64,000 nucleotides of DNA, from positions 68,027,501 through 68,091,500 of the forward strand of contig JAUMIR010000001.1 in assembly GCA_030847615.1 (NCBI GenBank), read 5' to 3'. Positions 53,819 to 64,000 of this stretch are shown one piece after another. Position 1 is the first letter of the stretch, and each line of letters begins with the position of its first letter. The DNA comes from Gambelia wislizenii (taxonomy: Eukaryota; Chordata; Lepidosauria; Squamata; Crotaphytidae). The notes beneath the pieces are model-generated. The model did not search any database. It was not told where the DNA came from and saw nothing but the letters and a program-made list of their open reading frames with translations. The translations under genes and the position numbers were made by a program.

Positions 53819-56800
53819 CTGAAGGGCAAGCCATAAACATTCAGCATCCTGACTGTCTTGATAACCCATGGGAAACATTGTCACCCTCCTTCTCTACCCC
53901 TGTGTCCCCCACCATCTCTAGTAAAGCAGAGGCGTTAATTGGAGGTCAAGCGTAAGCTCTCACTTGCATCATTTTCATGCTACGCTGGCCTCTGTTTTGG
54001 GTGTATTCTGGTTTCTCTGCCCAAATGTTGAGAGATAGCAGCTGTGCTCAGGCAGGGCATTCCCTAGATAAAATGAGTCAGGGGCTCTGAGAAGCTGAAA
54101 TGAATTCTGCCAGCAGGAGTTAGATGACGGCATTTCATTATTTTGGAATTGCTGTTCTGCAAGGGATAGAGACAGCTACTTTGCCACAGCTCCTCACTGC
54201 ATTTTATATTTTCCACAATGATGATGATGATGTGACACCTCCTTTGGGGGGCAAGGTGAAGTGTCTATTTTAGCTGGATAAAAATTGGGGGGGGGGACAG
54301 CAGTTACAAAATCAGCAGCATTTAATTTTTTTCACAAGAATATACCTGGCTATGCACTCTCAGTTAATCCTCAGAGGATACAGAAGAACATTATACCTTC
54401 ATTGGTGACAGAACATATGGTGCAGTGTAGCATATGTAAACAGGTTTGTACATTTGCTATATGTCTGTGACAACACTATACAAAGTAGGAGAGTGCTCGC
54501 TAAATTCAGCACCCTGAGAGTCACAGTCTTCTCTCTTTACAGCCATAAGAGCTAGAAGGTTGCTTTTAAAAGATTAGTTTATATTGACAACATTTATTTA
54601 TAACACTCTCTTCACTAAGGCCCTTTCACTATATTGGCAAGGCCTAATAAAATTTCAGGTGGCCAAGGAGAGCCAGCGTGGTATAGTGGTTGGAGTGTTG
54701 AACTAGGATGCTGAGAGACCAGGGTTCAAATTACCACTCAGCCATGGAAACCCACCTTGGGCAAGTCATATTCCCTCAGCCTCAGAGGACGACAATGACA
54801 ACCCCCCACTGAACAAATCTTGCCAAGAAAACCCCAGCATGGGTCTTAGGATCACCATAAGTTGGAAATGACTTGAAGTCAGACAACAACCAGCCCAAGG
54901 AAAGGTTGAGCAAAGCTGTGAACTTATCCTATGTATAATTGATTTCAACCACAAGCTTCAGCTTTTTTCAGTACATAACTTGAATTCCTTCACAAAGAAT
55001 GTGGATTTCTTTAAAACCCTAAAATGTGCCCACTCTTGGCCATTGTCCCTTTCCATTAATACTCATTCTATCAGGTCTTTTGGTGAGCTGGGAGAGAATG
55101 GGGACACTAGGTGCAACCTCATACATGGACAAAAAATACACTCCACCTGAGGGGGAAATGGTACTTTTATTTTGCAGTGAAAAAATAATGGAACTCCTCA
55201 AGTAACCATTCAGCCCCATGGACTGCTTAAAGACTTTGGGCAACCTGTGGCCCTACAGATGTTGTTTGACTGCAAGACCGATCAACCCTAACCAACACTA
55301 AAGCCTGACAAGTTCAGGCTATATGACAGACTGCATCTCCCGTATGATCTTGTCTGGACCCTAAGCTCCTCAGAAGAGGCCCTTCTCTCAGTCCCTTTTA
55401 GACCCTTCACAGGCATGGCTAGTGAGGACATGAAACTGCCTTCTCAGTGGCTGCCCCTGGGCTCCTGAACTCCTTTCCCAGGGAGGCCAGAATAGCTCCC
55501 TCCTAGCTAGCCTCCTCCCCCCCCCACTAGGCTTTTAGAACTGAAGTTTTTAAAGAAAGGGCTTTTAAGCTGTATTGCTTGAATTATACTGTTTTAAAAC
55601 TGCTTTTTATCATGTTTAATTGTAGATTTTAAATTGCTATAGTATTACTAATAGTTTAATACTATTTTAATATTGATCTTTTGTATGTTTTTAGCTATAC
55701 AGGCTGAGTCTCCCTTATCCAAAATGTTTGGGACCAGAAGTATTTTGGATTTTGGAATATTTCAGATTTTGAAATACTTACATATATGTGTACATAATGA
55801 ATTATCTTGGAGGTGGGACCCAAGTCTAAACACAAAATTAATTTGTTTTTCATATACACCTTATACACATAGCCTGAAGGTAATTTTACACACAATATTT
55901 TTAATAATTGTATGCATGAAACAAAGTTTGTGTACATTGAACCATCAGAAAACACATAAAATATGAAAAACCCTGTAATGTCGGTACTAAAAAATGTTAC
56001 GGATTTTGGAATATTTTGGGTTTCGGAAGTCTGGATAAGGAAGACTCAACCTGTATTATATTCATTTTAATTTGCAAGCCATTTTGAGCCAATGTTAAGG
56101 AAAAGGCGAGATATACATAAAAACAACAGTGATGATGCTAAAAACAACAACAGTGGTCCAACATCTGGAGGGCAACAAATCAGCTACCCTTACTTCAAAG
56201 AATCTCTTCATTAATTATGATATCCTTTGAGGATCAGACCAAAGATGTTAATACAACATCCTGTTTTCAGAAGTGTCATTCAGACAGGTACCCTCAGGTA
56301 GCCAACAAGCAGACCATGAAGAATCGTCCTATTGAGTAACAGATGGAATTATAACCCATTCACCTTCCCCTGAAGCCAGTTTACTCCTTTAAAAGCAAAC
56401 ACAGGAGAAAGAAGGACAATATAGCTGGTGTTAAACCTTTACCATAGCTGTGATTTGGTTAAGTGTGGAAGGTCTCTCTCTCTCTCCCTCTCTCTCCCTC
56501 CCCCCCCTCTCTGTAGGACCCCAAAGTGCCTATCTGCCAGTGGTTATACTGACAAGGGGGATTTGGGGAGTTGCAGTTGGAAAAAGGAACATTTCCACAC
56601 TGTGATCTCTGACAGTATCACAATGCTGCCTGTTTCTCATCAAGGAGAGACATAGGATCCTACCTGAAGTTGAGGCTCAATCTGAGAAGTGAGGAAACAG
56701 TCCCGTATCACTAGGACCTTTTTCTTCAGAAGAGCCATGTCAGGCCAGGCGTGATGGGCATTCTTGAACTTTTGTACCTCCAGTAGAAAATGCAGGCCAC

Positions 56801-59800
56801 TCTCCAGCACAGGAGGACCATGAAGCTGGAGGTGTTTAAGGAAATGGAGCATCTCAATGGTGGGCCATCCCTCAGCAGCCTTCTTTACAGACTGCCAAAA
56901 GGAGGCCTTGTCTTCCCCGGTAGGCTGAGCTGTGGCTGCTGCAGAGCCAACCTGAGCTTTCTGGCTCCTTAAACGCCTGAGAGCCACTTTGGCAGCTATC
57001 GATTGTAGCAACGGTTCCAGTTTGTGCCAGTGCTCCTCTTCGATTTGGGAGGGCTCCTGCAGCCCATGCTTCTTCAGCCATTTACTCACTTCATCCCAAA
57101 ACTGATCAAAAGCAGGGGCAACAAAAGAATACAAGAAGAGTCGGATTTCGTTCCAACTAAAATCACTTATTTCTCCCTGGTCCAGCTCTTCTTTTAACCT
57201 CATTTTCAGCTCCTTGGGGAGACAGACATTTGAGCCTCCAACCCCTGGCTTGTCACAGATATCTAGAAATTTCATTGTGCAATCCAGAAGTTTTTTACTC
57301 TTTGCAGTGTATTGGCAGGCCTCCACTTCCTGAAGCAATGCCAGAATTCTTTCCAGTTCCAAATCTTGCATTTTATGAGCTGCTTTTCTAAACGTGTTTA
57401 AGATAACTGTGTTGCTAAGCAAGTCTGGTTCATTTTGAGGAGTAGGAATATCCTGAGGAGTTGGGGGGTTTTCTTCAGCTCCCTGGTCAATATGGTAAAA
57501 CTTGGGAGCTGCCTTCTTTCTGCCTTTTTTCCTAGGCCGCACTCTGCCTTTTGGATCATAAAGCCAGGACTTCTCTCTCTCCTTCTTTATCCTGAAAGAA
57601 AAAGGTCATACAATGGAGGGCAATAACAACAGTGAAACAGAACCCCAGAGCCTAAGCTTCAAATGATTGTTGATAAGAAATCTCCTCCCTAAAACTATAT
57701 TCTGATGATGTACAAATGAAATACTCATTCTGTTTGAGGAACAAATCATGCAAATCAGAACAATGCATTTATTTGCAAAAAAGTGTACTGACTACATTGC
57801 TTTGAATTTTACAAAATGTGTTTACAAGGAAAGGGGTGTTTTTTAGCAAAGAAAGAAGAGGAACATGGGTTCAGAAAACACTGACAAGAGCTGGGCAGGG
57901 AGAGCAAGCCTTGCTCTTTCATCACTGGAAACTAAAGGCAAGCAATAGTAATAGCATTTATATTTCTATACCGCTTATGAGTGCAAAGCATTCCCTAAGC
58001 GGTTTACAGTGTGTTAGCTAATTGCCCCCAACAAGCTGGATACTCATTTTACTGACCTACGGAAGGATTGAAGGCTAAGGGAACCTTGGAGCCGTGGAGG
58101 ATCGAACTCACAACCACTGCGCCGCCAGGGCATTCAGTGCCACCAAGTACATTCTGCGATCAAAATTTTGACCTTCCCACCCACAACCATGAGGCCTAGA
58201 AACTCTTCTTTTTTCCCTTTTCTACACAAAAATGAAATTTTTAGGAAGCCAAATTCTAGACCGTGCCACAAACCCTCTTGCTAGTGATTTCTGTTGCATA
58301 TGAAGTTCTACTTGATGGAAATAACTGCACCCTTATTTTGAAAGGAAGCAAAAAGCTCCCCAGTTTGTCTTGGAATTGAGTTGTCACTCCAGCAGCCTTA
58401 TTTCCCAACCATAACAACAAAGCTTATCTACAGTTAAGAATTGAATCTACTTCTGATTTAAAGTGAAATCCTATACTTGTCTGTTCAGAAGTAAATCCTA
58501 TTGAGCTGATCACCTTTAGTATGTATAGGACTAAAGCTTAGTTTATATGTTCATGTATATATGTAACAATTATGTAGAAATGAGTCAATTGACTTGGATT
58601 CAAGTGGCTTCAATGACTTGACTTGGACTCAGCTTGATAATAAATGATGCACTAACTCAACTTGACTCATAACATGTATATGTTTAATGACCAACTTGCT
58701 GGCCTTGGTTCAGTAATATAAGGCATTCATCCAGAAACATAACAGAACAGAAACAGTTTTCCTCCTTTGAATAAAACTTCCATGATCTCACTGCTTTTTG
58801 CCTACCAGTCACGTGACAGAAGTGGTAACAACAAATGCATTAGGCAATGGGCTTGAGGTGGAAGGATCCTTGTGAAACTTTTCTTAGGTCCCATCTACAC
58901 GATTTAAATAATACGTACGGCGTGCGGAAGTTTGCGCTTCGGTACAAACAGCCGTTTGGATGCACACGAATGCAAAAGAGGGGGGGCGGTTTTCCACCCT
59001 GAAATACGCACATGCGGCGTTTGGGAGGGAAAGCGGATCGCAAAGAGAAATCCGTACGCCGTTCAGATGGCTGATGGATCTGTACTGTCCGTTCGCACAC
59101 ATACGAACAGGCAGGGTAATCTGATTGGCTGGCCAAGTAGAGGGGGCGGGGATAGCACGGAGGGGAATTGGGAGCGGCTGCCATGTTGGTTTCCCGGCTA
59201 GCGAGCGTCCGGTAAGTCCATGAATTTATATGTTTATTTATTTTTATTTTATATTGTAAATACGGAAAAACAACTGTCCGCAAACCAGGAACCTTTAAAA
59301 AAAAAAAGCGGCAGGAGATTTAAAACTGTCGCTTGGCTTGCTCGCTCCAGCCAGCTTCGGGAAGAGGGAGTCATACGGAGTTTAGGGGGGTTAAAAATCG
59401 TATAGCCAGTTCATATGCATACGAACGACAGGCTGTTCGTATTTTTTGCCCCCCATACGGATTTTTTTTATGATCGCATAGCCACACCCTTAGAAGCAGC
59501 TGGAAAGACTCATCCTCAGAGTGCAGGACTCATACCTAACACATTTTCTGTCCCCCTCTGAGAAACACGTCCCGTGCTCTTGGGAGTGAGTCTTGCCTGC
59601 TGCTCAAAGTGAACGATGCCATAGTTTGCTGTTCCCAGTGGTGAGGTCGGCTGTGAAGATACAAACAGCTTTTGGCACTGGCATATTGCTCCCCTTAGCA
59701 TCTCCTTTTTTTCTGTTAAATCTGGCTCCCAGATTTGAGACTCTACTTGGGACTTGACTTGAGACTTGAAGGTAGAGACTTGAGATTTGACTTGAGCCTT

Positions 59801-62800
59801 GGAGTAAAAAGCTTGTGTACGCCACTGATATGTATGTATCTTCACATGATATTTGAAATATTGATTGATGACATATGAGTGATTTAGATGGTAAATCTCA
59901 GGGAAAGCTAACTTACAGGATCATTGGGAGGATTCAAATGGGAAGGAAGATAACGTATGCCATCTTGAGCTCCTTGGACAAAAGGTGGACTATAGATACA
60001 GTAAAATGAGTAAATAATTTGCTTTCAGTAGCAGCTAGGAAAATTCTAAATCTGGCCTAAACCCAATACCTCTGGGATGGGAATCATGTAGCCCTACAGA
60101 AAGTTGTTGGATTGCAATTCCGAGCATTTTCTACCATATGCTATGTTGGCTAGGATTGTTAGAACTCGCAGTCTAACTACACTGGTGGGGGGTGGAACTA
60201 TATGATTCTTACCTTAGCAATAGCTGTTCCCAAGTAGAGTAGACCTATTGAATGAATGGGGTTTATGTAAATGTTGACATATCACTCAGCACTTGGTTTA
60301 ATGGACCTACTTTAGTTGGAACTAACAATTTAATTTAGTTAGGCCTCTGACTGGAAGAAACTTCTAACCTAAACAACTGAAGGCTCTAGTTAGCATCCTA
60401 TTGTTGACATAAACAGGTGTAGGTTGAGCTACACATAAGGAGGGTCTTTTGGACAATATGGAATGGCTGTATCCAGCTGATGGTGGTAGGAGTGGAGTTC
60501 TGCAGATGCACAATAATGCACCCAGACCAGTATGTAAATGCATGTTGTGTACTGGCTCTGTTCATTGCTCATTGTACAATAAAGTGACAGCTATGCACAC
60601 CTACCATTTGTCATAATGCTTTGCTACTGTGGTTTTCAGCATAGACAGTGTAATACGAGCATAGGGTATCTCAATTGGTGGATATTTATACTACACTGAA
60701 ATGATGTAGGATCTCAACCATGGTGATGATTGAGGAGTCAAGTGGGTAAGTCATTACTATGGTTCAAGAAAGGTGGCAGTTTGCTCCCTTGATGGCCCTG
60801 CTGCTCCTTTGATCTAAGCCACATAGTAGAAGAAGTCACCTTGAAGATCTCTTTTCCCCAATATCCTGCACCTCACCATGGCCAATCAGATGCTTCTAGG
60901 AAGCCTGCAAGAAGGGTTTGAAGGCAACAATCCTGCCCAGTTCTTGCTTCCCAGCAACAGGATTTTCATGGCATACTGCTGCTGAACATGGAGGTTCTGT
61001 CTAGCTGTTTATTAATATTGCTGCAACATTTCTACATTGCCTTTCCTGCCATAGAGTCACAGGCAGCTAACAACAGAACATTCAAACAACACTAGCTAAC
61101 TTGAATTAACATCTACTGACAAGACCAATATTCTGCATGCGTTGGATTATGGCTCCAAATTGTTGGAAGAGCATAGAGGCTGGCAGAGCAGAACATTTGT
61201 CAATCCCAGCTTCCAGTAAGCACCAAGGTCAGAGATGGAGAGTGTGCAGCCTTCCAGATGCAAATTGTACTGCAACTCCCATTATCCCTCATCATTGGCT
61301 ATGGTGGCTAAACTGATGAGAGTTGCAACCTTGTAGCACCTGGAGTGTTCCAGATCCTTCACCCTGGTTTAGGTCAAGCCTTAATTTCCACAAGACTTTT
61401 GATTACCTCTCAGCTCTCTCTTGCTTTACTCTGTGGCTTTTGTTTTCAGTACTTTCAGTATCAAAGTGAAATGTTGGTGTACAATATCTGTAAGAAAAGG
61501 AATTAAGTAAGAATATGTTGCAATTAGAGAGTTACAAAAAGATCAGGAATGGGATAATTAATGACTCAATACAACCCAAAAACATCACCCAAGGAGACCT
61601 TCTGCTGTGCTTTTTGCAACCGGACTTGTTTATCTCGGATTGGCCTTTTTAGTCATCAGCGCGCTTGCAGAAAGCGTGGGATGAGTCCTTCCTGAATCTT
61701 CGTTTGCGAAGAAAAGCCAGAGAGAGAAGCCAGAGAGGGAGACATTCTTTATCTTTATTTATACCCCAAAACGACTTGATTGATAAAACAGTAACAATGG
61801 GACCTGTCACCTCAGATTGCACAATTTTCCACTACTGCCTGGCCCTGTGTATTATGCTAAATGGCACAATCTTCAGGACCCCTGGCAACTGGGGGGGAAA
61901 GTTAATATTCCTTTCCTGATAACCCATAGTTATCTTAACCCATCTTAAGACTCACTCAAGGAAGGATGTGATGTCATGTCGAAGATAGTGGAGCCAGCTG
62001 CCACCCAAAACAGCCAGCACATAATGAATGAGTGGCTCAAAAGTGGAAGGCTTCAAATCTTCGCTACCCGTGGATAGTATTGTCTTGAGTTGCTGGATGT
62101 ATTCTAGTATACTGAAGCTAAACCCTGAAGGAAAAGAGAAAGAGCGTTCAAGGCTGGCGTAGGACTCTGAGGAATCTACTTTCAAGGTGCATGTTTGTTT
62201 TAGGACAGTGTAATATAGGGGCAAGAATGTCAGACAATGATTTTGTCCCCCACTGAGCTGTGAAAGTTACTTGGTGATGCTGAGCCAATCATTCTCTCTC
62301 AGCCTGACCTTTGGCACAGGGTTGTTGTGAATTTAAAGTGAGAAGAATGAAAGCCATGTACGCCAATCTGAATTCAAGAGAAAAGGCAGAGTATAAACAT
62401 GACTAATAAAAGAAATAGAACTCTCCTTTCAAACTACATCTAGACATCTAGTTTCTCTGAAAGATCCAAAGGAATAAGTAAATTAGTTCATAATATACCA
62501 TCTCTCATAGACTTAGATGGAGAAGATTACTAACAAATTCACCTCACTATGTCAGTGAGGTACTTCTTCACTCCCTGTCTATTTGATACACCACAATAAC
62601 CTCAAGGCTATAAATAGACAATTGTGGTGTATGACTACCAAAGTTAAAGGTCTAACAATAGATCCATCAGTGCCTGTGGTGTATTTCCCCCCTTATTCCA
62701 CTATTGTCTCTGGTCAAACAGCCTTTTATAATGTTTTCAAAACTCATGTAGCCTGGTCAGTCAGGGACAATAGTAAGATAGGAAAAAAATAAGTGTATAA

Positions 62801-63838
62801 ACCTCGCACAAAGACCAGTCTTTCATATTCATTTATTAAATTAAAAAAAATAATACTACAGTACTTTCAACTCTTTTAATTATTAATGTCTGCCTCAGAG
62901 CGAAATGTACTTTGTAATCCAAAAAACTATAAGAGCTGTGGAGAGGATAAGCTATGTCTTTTTGCTTTTCCTAAACATTAAGATATTGATACACCCATTT
63001 TCTGGATCTTCTGTTACTCAGGCGATAGGATGCACCGTTCCAAAACTAATGTAACTTGGAAACTGGAGGGTCAGTTTCGCACTGTCTATCCAACTCTCCC
63101 ATTTCCTGCCCCAGCTCTGAAGCACCAGGAAATCTTGCATGACTACTCGGAACATAAAGTTTTGTTTCCTAACTTAACAAACAGCATGTGGATTCCCTGT
63201 GTAGTAAATTCACTTCAGCTTGGGGAAATGTTTTACTATGCTTGGCTTTGGTGACAGAGCTGGATTCCCTCATGCTCAGTTTCCCAAAATCACTCACCTG
63301 TATTGCTCTCTGCATAAGATGCCAGGAATGTGTCAAAAATCTGCAAGGCAATTTGGTGGACTTCAGACTGGGCTGATGGCTGCTCCCAAGCATTTTTATA
63401 CAACTTTAGCTTCCTCCACAGTAAGAGGTTATTGGTCTTCTCCGGATCCTCAAACCTAAAGGGTAACCAGGAAAAAAAGCTAGTTCAGCATAATGAAGAT
63501 CTTGAAAAATGCTTCCAAAACCATCAGCTGATCTGCAGAAGGCTGCAGTGGTATATTACAGATTCTAAAGAGACCTCCAACAAAGAATATTCACCTCTGG
63601 GACATAGGTAATCATCAAAGCACAGCCACCCCAGAAGTGACATAACAAACTCTGAAGTAGCTGAGAAAAATCCAACTCACCGAGTCAAGTAGTGAAGAAA
63701 ACCATCCCCATCCCCCAGGTCACACATCAATGCCTGGAGAAAACGTATGGTTGTCAGTTTTTCAAACGGATCTTCTGGAAGGTCCAGTTGTTCATTTGGG
63801 CCAATTCCACTTCTTCCATTCTTCCTAAATTGCTGAGG
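53603..63838 (-). CDS. RGS-domain protein, RGS22/RGSL1-like (3' part of gene, spliced)
   Basis: Six minus-strand exons join with matched phases into 569 residues plus TAG. An N-terminal RGS-like box (about residues 30-160) shows FLHYLTRFEDPEKTNNLLLW, the hydrophobic pattern of an RGS helix pair, and ends SWLHYLRHDITSFLE. A Lys/Arg-rich linker follows (RPRKKGRKKAAPK), then a possible second degenerate box (WNEIRLFLYSFVAPAFDQFW). A C-terminal RGS box starts at IEMLHFLKHLQLHGPPVLES and continues LHFLLEVQKFKNAHH and KKKVLVIRDCFLTSQIEPQL. Multiple RGS boxes in one long protein fit RGS22/RGSL1, which occur mainly in testis and cilia (family knowledge). Whether canonical GAP residues are kept is not established. 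The 5' exons lie beyond position 64000. The gene is convergent with AARS2. Exact orthology is uncertain, so no symbol is given. Confidence 0.82.
54668..54890 (+). mobile_element. tRNA-headed Sauria-type SINE
   Basis: gcgtggtatagtggttggag, agggttcaaattaccactca, ccttgggcaagtcatattcc and tail atcaccataagttggaaatg, acttgaagtcagacaacaac. Antisense to the RGS gene. Confidence 0.8.
55290..55690 (+). mobile_element. L2-like LINE 3' fragment
   Basis: atctcccgtatgatcttgtc, ctcctcagaagaggcccttc and gccttctcagtggctgcccc match the order of 33380-33510; followed by a T-rich 3' UTR. Confidence 0.6.
55696..56056. mobile_element. Tigger-like non-autonomous element (361 bp)
   Basis: Left end caggctgagtctcccttatc and right end ggataaggaagactcaacct are inverted. 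The interior (tgggacccaagtctaaacac; cctgaaggtaattttacaca) closely parallels mammalian Tigger-derived repeats. Flanked by TA. Confidence 0.8.
56664..57591 (-). CDS. RGS22/RGSL1-like gene, large 928-bp exon
   Basis: Starts IKKEREKSWLYDPKGRV and RPRKKGRKKAAPK after acceptor tttttctttcag. It runs through a helical middle (LERILALLQEVEACQYTAKS; LPKELKMRLKEELDQGEISD; WNEIRLFLYSFVAPAFDQFW) to the start of the C-terminal RGS box, ending QIEPQLQ at CAG|GTAGGA. Acidic, Pro-rich PTPQDIPTPQNEPD near the start suggests a disordered linker. Open over 309 codons. Confidence 0.9.
57955..58140 (-). mobile_element. tRNA-headed SINE with L2-type tail, antisense
   Basis: On the minus strand ctggcggcgcagtggttgtg and gttcgatcctcc are A and B boxes; the tail gtaaaccgcttagggaatgc and gcggtatagaaatataaatg resembles an L2 3' end. 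Intron of the RGS gene. Confidence 0.7.
58880..59482. mobile_element. CpG-rich block, probable DNA transposon
   Basis: CpG is strikingly frequent (aatacgtacggcgtgcggaa; ccgtacgccgttcagatg; agcgagcgtccgg) while the flanks are CpG-poor. Ends cgatttaaataatacgtacg and a right border reading, reversed, cgatcataaaaaaaatccgt are weakly inverted. It has no open frame with homology. A CpG-island promoter is possible but less likely inside an intron of this gene. Confidence 0.5.
59483..61406. other. RGS gene intron, mostly unassigned
   Basis: Two short fold-back elements of the cctccagatg family (about 60085-60200 and 61230-61370) and possible SINE tails near 59890-60010 and 61025-61130. No exon found. 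Confidence 0.45.
61407..61487 (-). CDS. RGS22/RGSL1-like gene, 81-bp exon
   Basis: Twenty-seven codons, open, phase 2 in and out, so it could be skipped without a frameshift. Encodes YCTPTFHFDTESTENKSHRV, then KQERAE. Acceptor ccttttcttacag is strong; donor GAG|GTAATC. No homology is recognised; the call rests on splice sites, phase and the open frame joining charged KQERAER to IKKEREK. Confidence 0.7.
61585..61740 (+). mobile_element. Second fragment of the zinc-finger LINE
   Basis: From cccaaggagaccttctgctg through ccggacttgtttatctcgga to tttgcgaagaaaagccagag it matches 661-795 at about 93%. Only the finger-coding end is present; the sequence after about 61740 differs and lacks the tail array. 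Lies in the RGS gene intron between two exons. Confidence 0.85.
61956..62124 (-). CDS. RGS22/RGSL1-like gene, third exon in view
   Basis: Completes Gly, then FSFSILEYIQQLKTILSTGS, EDLKPSTFEPLIHYVLAVLG and GSWLHYLRHDITSFL, the C-terminal half of the first RGS box. Acceptor ttttccttcag, donor CTTGA|GTGAGT; two bases of Glu carried over. Confidence 0.85.
62235..62405 (+). mobile_element. MIR/CORE-like SINE
   Basis: gagccaatcattctctctca, gcctgacctttggcacaggg, ttgttgtgaatttaaagtga and catgtacgccaatctgaatt, then ggcagagtataaac. Confidence 0.6.
62406..63297. other. RGS gene intron, unassigned
   Basis: No repeat family or exon recognised; phases of the flanking exons join directly. Confidence 0.5.
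63298..63455 (-). CDS. RGS22/RGSL1-like gene, second exon in view
   Basis: Completes Arg, then FEDPEKTNNLLLWRKLKLYK, NAWEQPSAQSEVHQIALQIF and DTFLASYAESNT. LLLW followed by a Tyr-Lys helix and IALQIFDTFL is the core RGS-box pattern. Acceptor ccctttag, donor ACAG|GTGAGT; one base carried over. Confidence 0.88.
63681..63838 (-). CDS. RGS22/RGSL1-like gene, first exon in view
   Basis: Reading leftward: PQQFRKNGRSGIGPNEQLDL, then PEDPFEKLTTIRFLQALMCD and LGDGDGFLHYLT. The acceptor tttag is followed six bases later by a second AG (cctcag), so two in-frame starts differing by two residues are possible. Donor CG|GTGAGT splits an Arg codon. Confidence 0.85.
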
Positions 63839-64000
63839 CTAAAACAGGCAGAGAGCACAGGAATGATGAACGGTGAGGCATTCTGGCAGTGGGAGCCAGG
63901 GACAAACAGGTTGGAGAAGGCAGCCTTAATGAAAATTAGCTACCACCCTTTCTATTCTGAGAATGATAACATTATACTCATAATACAAGGGACCACCTAC
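63839..64000. other. Upstream intron of the RGS gene (minus strand), cut by the window edge
   Basis: Starts with the acceptor of the exon at 63681-63838. No further exon is visible before the edge. Confidence 0.5.

Larger units (their letters stand above)
53819..56663. other. Last intron of the RGS22/RGSL1-like gene
   Basis: Holds a Sauria-type SINE, an L2-like fragment, a Tigger-like MITE and a CT-rich tract (56476-56512, upstream of the exon on the + strand). A G-run lies at 54289-54298. No further exon is needed by phase. Confidence 0.6.

Noticed and set aside
58932..59201. Short frames in the CpG-rich block as a small gene
   Set aside because: No homology; they arise because CpG-rich DNA has few stops.

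Overview
The window is vertebrate nuclear DNA, AT-rich, with long introns crowded with transposons. The repeat mix (tRNA-headed SINEs with a Bov-B-type tail, CR1 and L2 LINEs, a 5S-rRNA-headed SINE, many fold-back MITEs) points to a squamate reptile, probably a lizard. That assignment is an inference from the repeats. There is no operon, CRISPR array or prokaryotic feature.

Two host genes are supported. AARS2, the nuclear gene for mitochondrial alanyl-tRNA synthetase, lies on the + strand at 3250-45005. I can place 21 exons with GT-AG borders and unbroken phase, giving 909 codons from the aminoacylation core to the stop. They correspond to exons 2-22 of the 22-exon vertebrate gene; exon 1 (start codon and mitochondrial targeting peptide) is not visible and should lie upstream. 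The second gene is on the - strand at 53603-63838: six phase-matched exons encode the C-terminal 569 residues of a large RGS-domain protein resembling RGS22/RGSL1, and its 5' part lies beyond the right edge. The two genes are convergent, with about 8 kb of repeat-rich DNA between them.

Layout: 1-1200 LINE 3' end with a threefold tail array; 1200-3249 intron 1 or upstream DNA of AARS2; 3250-45005 AARS2, with a nearly full-length L2 LINE in intron 5 (8829-12352), CR1 copies in introns 2, 5, 11 and 17, a nested CR1/L2/L1/solo-LTR cluster in the 8.2-kb intron 17, and an antisense L2 in intron 21; 45006-53560 AARS2 3' UTR and intergenic DNA (TIR transposon, 5S-SINE, Tigger-like MITE, CR1); 53560-64000 the RGS gene with Tigger-like, SINE and CpG-rich elements in its introns.

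The most unusual structure is a 132-bp inverted duplication, about 98% identical, copied from an L1 insertion junction (36858-36989) into a CR1 element 2.4 kb away (34294-34425). I found no sign of an undescribed gene system; the interest lies in the transposon architecture and in the RGS gene beside AARS2.
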